Shown here piece by piece: positions 44,221 to 49,046 of a stretch of DNA of 49,046 bases. The position numbers were made by a program, and so were the translations under genes. Origin of the DNA: Oscillospiraceae bacterium (GTDB lineage Bacteria; Bacillota; Clostridia; Oscillospirales; Acutalibacteraceae). Location of the stretch: contig JAISNY010000013.1 of the NCBI GenBank assembly GCA_031275995.1, positions 1 through 49,046 on the forward strand. Reading direction: 5' to 3'. The notes under the pieces were generated by a model. The model had not been told where the DNA came from, ran no database searches, and worked only from the letters and a program-made list of their open reading frames with translations. How positions within the stretch are numbered: the stretch's first letter is position 1; every line of letters starts with the position of its first letter.

Positions 44221-45000
44221 AAATATGAATCAGGAAAATATTTAAGGTACGAGGGCAAAATTAAAGGTATTAACAAAAAAAATGATATCATCTTTTTCTG
44301 TACGGAATGCGGCTATGAGTCGCAAAAGTGGAACGGGATATGCCCTGTTTGCAAAAGCGGAAATTCCATGGTTGAGGAATCACGTGGTACGTTATTGAAA
44401 AGAAACAGTAGGTCTGTATCTTGCATGAGTCCGCCAGTGAAATCGGCAGATATCGAGATACATGAAAACATACGTTATAAAACTGGCGTAAGTGAGCTAG
44501 ATAGAGTTTTTGGAGGCGGCATTGTAAAGGGTACTTTAATTTTACTTGGTGGCGCGCCAGGGATCGGGAAATCTACGTTGTTGCTTCAAATTTCCGATTC
44601 AATCGGAAGCAATCCGGAGTACCCTGGGGGGACTCTTTATGTTTCGGGAGAAGAATCGAAACAGCAAGTTAAAATACGTTCAGATCGGTTGGGTCTTAGC
44701 GGTCAGGGTGTTTTCATAATGTGCGAAACTGACATCGAAGTTATTTCAGAACAAATAAAGTATTTTAAGCCAGCACTGGTAATAATAGACTCTATTCAAA
44801 CTATGATTAAAAGTGATATTGCTTCTTCTGCAGGAAGTGTCACTCAGGTAAAATTATGTGCGAGCCAATTGTTAGAACTTGCTAAAAATACGGACATACC
44901 GATATTTATCGTTAGTCACGTCAACAAAGATGGAGCAATAGCCGGACCAAAAGTATTAGAACATATTGTTGATGTTGTATTATATTTTGAGGCTTCTTAA
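44221..45000 (+). pseudogene. radA: DNA repair protein RadA/Sms, truncated
   Basis: RadA is a RecA-like helicase that helps branch migration in recombination. The frame contains the N-terminal zinc finger (FFCTECGYESQKWNGICPVC), the Walker A GAPGIGKSTLLLQI, YVSGEESKQQVKIRSDRL and Walker B-like ALVIIDSIQTM. It ends at HIVDVVLYFEAS, exactly where the family continues with the KNRFG motif and the Lon-like domain, so ~200 of ~450 residues are missing. The zinc finger lies upstream of the first ATG (44368), and no ATG, GTG or TTG precedes it in frame after the stop at 44218; an ATT near 44263 may be the mutated start. Sequence after 45000 is IS debris. Probably non-functional. Confidence 0.8.
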
Positions 45001-45406
45001 CTAAAGTTTTATAAAAGCAAGTTGGTTATATCTTTGCAGGTTTATAATTTTAAAATTTTGCCAAGTGTTACTGATAAAAATAGGTATATTTGTTCATAAA
45101 CAGCAAAACATAATTTAGAAATCATTTGAACTCTTAGATCGACAATATGTTTTTCTTGAAAATCTTGCGAGGTAGTAAAAGTCGATTCACTCGCTAAACT
45201 GTGTGAGTTTGTGCTTTCCCAACAATATGATTGGCTGGATCAATCGAACTGTGCGATTTCCATATGTCATAGATCTTTATGTCAATGTGAAAATTTTTTT
45301 GATATAAGCGCGATTTGTACATGTAGTTTTTATATAAGTTCCAAAAATCAAATTCTAAATAAACAAAACAACTCAATATGACTAGAAATTTATTCAAATT
45401 ATAAAT
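45001..45406 (-). mobile_element. IS1-family InsB fragment
   Basis: On the minus strand the region reads IKIYDIWKSHSSIDPANHIVGK, then AQTHTV and a stop, then weaker similarity through the C-terminal helix region. Compare ATDGWESYDLIDPAKHVIGKA in the copy at the window start. It lies directly after the truncated radA and may mark the event that removed its end. Part of it (about 45060-45130) closely matches the short remnant at 3640-3725. Confidence 0.6.
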
Positions 45407-45430
45407 AAAGAACGTCGATTGACATTCTTT
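45407..45430. terminator. Terminator-like hairpin
   Basis: AAAGAACGTC pairs with GACATTCTTT (one mismatch) around GATT and is followed by TTG T-rich sequence. It is nearly the same hairpin as at 30227-30253. Confidence 0.5.
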
Positions 45431-46166
45431 TGTTTGGTAACGCGAAAAAGTTTAGTTCCTGCCTATGATGTCAGACCTTAGTTTACACCGTTCTCGGACA
45501 AGTTCTCGGACAATAAATAATAGGAAAAGGGATCCGTATGTAATACGGGTCAGGGTCACAGGAGCAGGATCAGGCAAACGTAGAGACGCAATATTCCTCA
45601 AAATGAACTCAAATAAATCTCCGCCACGATAATTAAGTATTATAAATAACATCATCTGGTTCTAAAGCGCGAAACCGTGAAAAATAATCTTCATCTGCGT
45701 TGGGATCCTCCAGAATATTGGCTACAATTGATTTAACGTTTTGCCTATTTAAAAAATGTGAATGGAGATATGGTAATAAAAAAACTTTCATTGTCAGTTT
45801 ATCCAATATTATCAGGGCGCACGAGGCTTTTGTTAGTTTAGAGCTTAAATTATTTAACAAAAAAGCATTGAAAAGCTTCTTAAAGAAGATTATCAAGTTG
45901 TGGAATTTCTTATCTTTAAACATTTAGAAAAATTATTTGACGGTTAGCAGCTTGTCCACCATTTTGATTAGAAAATATCATGTCATATTGGCACAGTTCC
46001 TAATTTAAGGCAGCATACTCTGAGTGGGGCAATTTTTGAGTGACTTTTTCATCAGTAGAAATTTATTCGGAATTAATCAGGTCGGCTTTGATCTTATAAT
46101 TCGAAACCTTGACATTTTTACAGATATATAATAGCATCTAGCTTGATGTTTTTCGTTTTATGGTTT
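45431..46166 (+). mobile_element. Gene-poor region with IS1595-like transposase remnant
   Basis: At about 45745-45860 the plus strand reads KKCEWRYGNKKTFIVSLSNI, then IRAHEAFVSLELKLF with TTTTGTTAGTTTAGAGC in it, a third copy of the IS1595-like C-terminus. Between 45465 and 45632 a 55-codon frame (…RKRDPYVIRVRVTGAGSGKR…) is open but lacks a ribosome site; I do not call it. On the minus strand near 45640-45720 LEDPNADEDYFSRFRALEPDD also looks protein-like. The 300 bp before the tRNAs hold nothing recognisable. Confidence 0.4.
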
Positions 46167-46243
46167 GGGAGCATAGCTCAGCCGGTTAGAGCGCTTGCCT
46201 TACAAGCAAGAGGTCACAGGTTCGAGTCCTGTTGTTCCCACCA
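46167..46243 (+). tRNA. tRNA-Val (TAC)
   Basis: Full cloverleaf with acceptor GGGAGCA / TGTTCCC, anticodon loop CTTACAA (TAC), T-loop GGTTCGAGTCC and encoded CCA. First of four tandem tRNAs. Confidence 0.97.
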
Positions 46244-46245
46244 GT

Positions 46246-46322
46246 GGCCCGGTAGTTCAGTTGGTTAGAACGCTAGCCTGTCACGCTAGAGGTCGACGGT
46301 TCGAGCCCGTTCCGGGTCGCCA
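46246..46322 (+). tRNA. tRNA-Asp (GTC)
   Basis: Acceptor GGCCCGG / CCGGGTC, anticodon loop CTGTCAC (GTC), T-arm GGTTCGAGCCC and encoded CCA. Two bases after tRNA-Val. Confidence 0.97.
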
Positions 46323-46399
46323 TTGTTGGTTGAATTTGTGGCTGTTTTGGGGGTTATTTTACAATGTAAGATTTTTAATGTTCAATTTTGGGTTAGTTT

Positions 46400-46475
46400 G
46401 CCTTTGTAGCTCAGTCGGTAGAGCAAAGGACTGAAAATCCTTGTGTCGGCGGTTCGATTCCGTCCGAAGGCACCA
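46400..46475 (+). tRNA. tRNA-Phe (GAA)
   Basis: Acceptor GCCTTTG / CGAAGGC, anticodon loop CTGAAAA (GAA), T-arm GGTTCGATTCC and encoded CCA. Separated from tRNA-Asp by 77 bp of T-rich sequence. Confidence 0.97.
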
Positions 46476-46479
46476 TTGA

Positions 46480-46555
46480 GCGGCTGTAGCTCATTTGGCA
46501 GAGCGCCACCTTGCCAAGGTGGAGGTAGCGGGTTCGACCCCCGTCAGCCGCTCCA
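46480..46555 (+). tRNA. tRNA-Gly (GCC)
   Basis: Acceptor GCGGCTG / CAGCCGC, anticodon loop TTGCCAA (GCC), T-arm GGTTCGACCCC and encoded CCA. Last of the cluster and immediately before the recombinase-bearing segment. Confidence 0.97.
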
Positions 46556-46561
46556 GTTGTA

Positions 46562-46699
46562 GTGGAATTCAGGGAACTGATTTTTGAAGGTTTAACTTTT
46601 TATGGAGATTGCAAAATTGAGAATGTTTCCATCCAATCATTAGATGAAAATATTAAATCTGCTCTCAAAAATTTAAATAAAATACTGAAAAGTTTTTAG
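46562..46699 (+). CDS. Short frame of unknown function, likely a gene fragment
   Basis: A GTG-started frame of 45 codons reads VEFRELIFEGLTFYGDCKIE, then NVSIQSLDENIKSALKNLNK and ends KSF. It looks protein-like and amphipathic, but there is no ribosome site and the GTG lies only 6 bp after tRNA-Gly, so this is more likely the 3' part of a gene cut at the tRNA boundary. The first codons form one arm of the inverted repeat at 46565-46585. From 46700 to 46998 the sequence is AT-rich. It contains AAGGAGG at about 46941 followed by an ATA-started frame (ISNDLNPKKSEPR). Confidence 0.35.
   Translation: MEFRELIFEGLTFYGDCKIENVSIQSLDENIKSALKNLNKILKSF
46565..46585 (+). repeat. Left arm of a 21-bp perfect inverted repeat
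   Basis: The sequence beginning GAATTCAGGGAACTGA is the exact reverse complement of the last 21 bases of the window (49026-49046). The two arms enclose the serine recombinase. Confidence 0.9.
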
Positions 46700-46998
46700 G
46701 AAATTATAATTTTTAATTAGATATGTCCCATAAAAATCTTAAAAGTTAATATATTTTTATATTAAATGGGGAGAAATTTAAAAATCTATCCTTAAATTTT
46801 GCGTTTTCAACGCCTAGTATATAGGGAATATTTTTTTGAAAGCATTTAGAAAAAGTTTTCAGAAAAACCTTCCGGTTAAGGACTCAGACCCACGCCTAAA
46901 AGTGCCTTAAAACGGCAGATTGAAATGATTTTTAAAAAAACAAGGAGGAATTTTTATATCGAACGATTTAAACCCTAAAAAATCGGAACCCCGATGAG

Positions 46999-47166
46999 AT
47001 GCCAACCAAAATTTTGGAACTTCCGACCGAAGAAATTGTTGAATTTAAAGGCGAACGCTATAGAATTCGCCATAAATATCAAGATTCGGGCGACGATTTG
47101 GTTGAAGTTTTAAAAAAGCAGCTTTTGAAAAAGCTCGAAGAACTTGATGAGGACACGATTCCATGA
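46999..47166 (+). CDS. Small protein upstream of the serine recombinase
   Basis: A 55-residue frame, MPTKILELPTEEIVEFKGER at the start and KKLEELDEDTIP at the end, highly charged with a helical second half. No strong ribosome site precedes the ATG, though a GATGAGATG context could allow reinitiation after an upstream short frame (AAGGAGG at ~46941). I do not recognise it by name; small charged proteins commonly precede large serine recombinases in clostridial mobile elements. Intact, unlike the recombinase. Confidence 0.45.
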   Translation: MPTKILELPTEEIVEFKGERYRIRHKYQDSGDDLVEVLKKQLLKKLEELDEDTIP

Positions 47167-47241
47167 TATAATAATGAAGTTAATATTTTTGGTTAATATC
47201 GGGATCCGAGTTTTTGAAGCAAAAAATTTGGGGCCAAAATT

Positions 47242-48939
47242 ATGATATTTAATCAAAAAAATGACAAAATCGTAGCATTATATTTTCGAATTTCGAAAGA
47301 CGACCTAAAAGGAGGAAAAATTAATGAATCGAACAGCATAACAAATCAGCGAATTTACCTGCGGAATTACGCGGACAAGCATGGTTACAGAAATATTCAA
47401 GAGTTTGTCGACGACGGGATTACAGGCACGACCAATCAACGTGAAAAATATCGCGAAATGATTGAAATGTCCGAAAACGGGGAAATTAATACAATAATTG
47501 TTAAAGATTTATCAAGATTCGGGCGCGACGCAGTTGAACAAGGTTTAATGGTCGAGCGAATTTTACCGCTTCACGGAGTCAAATTGATATCCATTTTGGA
47601 TGGAATCGACACCTCCGAGGAAGGCCATGAAATCAAAATTCAGCTTCTTGGGATGATGAATGAAAATTATGCGCGTGACATTGGCCGAAAAGTCAAAGCT
47701 GCGATGAGGGCGAAAAGTTCACAAAAGCTTGCAATTGGGAATCCGCCTTACGGATATAAAAGAGATGAAAGCAACAAAAATTTGTGGGTAATTGACCCTG
47801 AAGCAGCAGAGATTGTCAGATGGATTTTTCAAAAACATTTGGAACGCGAGAGTATTACTTGGATTGTGAAAGAGTTGAGATATAGAAAAATTGCGAAACC
47901 CGCTTTATATTCAAAGACTTACGCATTGGGGAAGGCAGCAAAGAATTTTTGGGCGATTTTATCTGGACAAATAGTACAATCGACCGAATTCTCAAAAACC
48001 CTGCGTATTGCGGAGATATCGTGAATTTCAAAACCTTTCAGAGATTCAAAGTTAAAAAAGTTTTCAAAAATCATACCGAGAGCATGGAGATTCACAAAAA
48101 CGTCCACGAGCCGATTATCAGTCGCGAAGATTTTGAGGAAGTACAGAAAACTTTCAAATCAAAACCCGGGAAACCAAAAGTGGTTGAAAAAAACATCTTT
48201 GCTGGCTTCTTAAAATGCAGCGATTGCGGTTCAAACCTGAACTATAGACAATTTTTGGTTACAGCGGACAAGAAAATCATTATTTTGCTTGTAAAAATCA
48301 CAATGTAAAGAATGGTCTGTGTTCGAAAACGCACCACATTCGAGCGGATTTCTTAAATGAATATGTGAAAAATCATATTATTGAAATTGTGAATTTCGCT
48401 AACGAATTTGAGGATGAGTTTGTGAAAATCGTGACAAACGAAAATTACAAACGGATTCAGGCGACGCAGAAGAAAAACCGCAAAAGATTTGATGATTTAC
48501 TACTCCGGCAAAAAAAATCGATCGCGTAATTGAAAATCTATATGAGGACAAAGTTTCCGGCATAATCAACAATGAAAGTTTTACAAAAATGTCCAATCGT
48601 TTTGAAGACGAGCAGCTTGAAATCAAACAGCAGATTAAGAACCTCGAAAAAACAGTTAAGGAGGAGGCGACTCACGAACTCAACAGCAACAAGTTCTTGG
48701 AAACGGCTAGGAAGTTCACTCAAATTGAGGAACTTAATCTCCAGATTCTTCAAGCGTTCGTAGATCACATCACGGTTGGACGCTATCAGATGGTTGACGG
48801 ATTTAAAGAGCATGAAATTGAAATCTGCTACAAATTCGTCGGAAACGTAAACCTTCCTCACATGTCGAGAAGGGTAAAACATCAAATGCTAAGAGTTTTC
48901 CGCAGGGAAGAAAATCAAAAACGTGTTGCCGTAGGTTAA
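47242..48939 (+). pseudogene. Large serine recombinase, three frameshifts
   Basis: This is a site-specific integrase of mobile elements. The N-terminal resolvase domain is intact: ALYFRISKDDLKGGKINESN with the catalytic serine in YFRIS, then DDGITGTTNQREKYREMI, IIVKDLSRFGRDAVEQGLMV and MMNENYARDIGRKVKAAM. The recombinase domain (GNPPYGYKRDESNKNLWVID) shifts frame near 47945 (run of T) into TNSTIDRILKNPAYCGDIVN. The zinc ribbon GFLKCSDCGSNLNYRQF follows, a second shift near 48260 into ENHYFACKNHN, then a third near 48509 into the coiled-coil VIENLYEDKVSGIINNESFT and the C-terminal ITVGRYQMVDGFKEHEIEI. Summed length is about 560 residues, normal for the family. It sits after the tRNA cluster inside a 21-bp inverted repeat. 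Inactive as read. Confidence 0.85.
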
Positions 48940-49025
48940 AACGAATGATATGAATAACCGTAGCATTAAAACGAGCAAAAACACTTCAAAATCAAGGTGA
49001 GGATTCTAAAAATGTTTGTTGAGTG

Positions 49026-49046
49026 AAAAATCAGTTCCCTGAATTC
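49026..49046 (-). repeat. Right arm of the 21-bp inverted repeat, at the window edge
   Basis: These are the last 21 bases, the exact reverse complement of 46565-46585. The repeat may continue outside the window. Its place at the very end raises the question of an assembly boundary. Confidence 0.9.

Noticed and set aside
45465-45632. 55-codon plus-strand frame with basic, plausible-looking sequence (RKRDPYVIRVRVTGAGSGKR)
   Set aside because: No ribosome site, no recognisable family, and it lies in a region of transposon debris with protein-like signals on the other strand as well.
46195-46434. 79-codon frame running through the tRNA genes
   Set aside because: It is a translation of tRNA sequence (the typical GSSPVVPTSGPVVQLVR artefact).
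1-49046. CRISPR array
   Set aside because: No regularly spaced direct repeats with unique spacers were seen; the tandem repeats found are a pentanucleotide array and a two-unit coding repeat.

Overview
The window looks like a low-GC Firmicute of class Clostridia that forms spores, or did until recently. It carries spoIVB, spoVAC, a possible sigma-E-type promoter, Gram-positive-type gyrA, rpsB, lysS and greA, and a class A RNase P RNA. Housekeeping genes are intact, but the gaps between them are full of decayed insertion sequences, broken accessory genes and disrupted operons: rpsB lacks tsf, pyrH is displaced, and radA is truncated. Such decay is typical of a host-restricted lineage with relaxed selection; an intracellular or protist-associated Oscillospirales-like symbiont would fit. 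That placement is inference from gene content only.

Layout. 1-850: IS1-family transposase remnant joined to a broken S41 peptidase. 1.0-3.5 kb: feoAB iron uptake. 3.7-8.0 kb, minus strand: uvrB, acpP, nusB, xseA. 8.6-11 kb: mutS. 11.1-15.4 kb: a graveyard with an S66 peptidase remnant, an orphan phage distal tail protein and a type I restriction-modification remnant (hsdS, hsdR) of visibly higher GC. 15.5-16.4 kb: an odd Gfo/Idh/MocA-like protein with a signal peptide. 17.2-19.3 kb: greA-lysS. 19.6-25.1 kb, minus strand: gyrA, pyrH, dnaD-like, tsaD. 25.2-29.8 kb: a degenerate GHKL protein, spoIVB, rpsB with a structured leader, a secreted or anchored alpha/beta hydrolase and a frameshifted gene. 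30.4-31.3 kb: cation efflux protein. 31.8-37.1 kb: a Nif11-type leader-peptide precursor, an MgtA-type ATPase, spoVAC, a Nudix hydrolase and a small protein with cysteine clusters at both ends. 37.4-41.1 kb: murA, rplI, galU, comEA. 41.1-43.4 kb: an IS3-like element with 34-bp perfect inverted ends, then a second alpha/beta hydrolase carrying a double-glycine leader. 43.7-45.0 kb: RNase P RNA and a broken radA. 46.2-46.6 kb: four tRNAs (Val, Asp, Phe, Gly). 46.6 kb to the end: a frameshifted large serine recombinase enclosed by a 21-bp inverted repeat.

Most striking signal. Two proteins end their N-terminal region in a double-glycine processing motif of the Nif11 / peptidase-ABC-exporter type. 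One is a small cysteine-free precursor peptide (31775). The other is a roughly 430-residue alpha/beta hydrolase (42072) in which the double-glycine leader precedes a Sec-like hydrophobic segment and a second membrane segment. A related hydrolase at 28323 has the same topology with an ordinary signal peptide and no leader. I infer that this organism uses a bacteriocin-type leader to route full-size enzymes, possibly to its surface or host. No exporter or maturation enzyme lies in the window, so this is a hypothesis.
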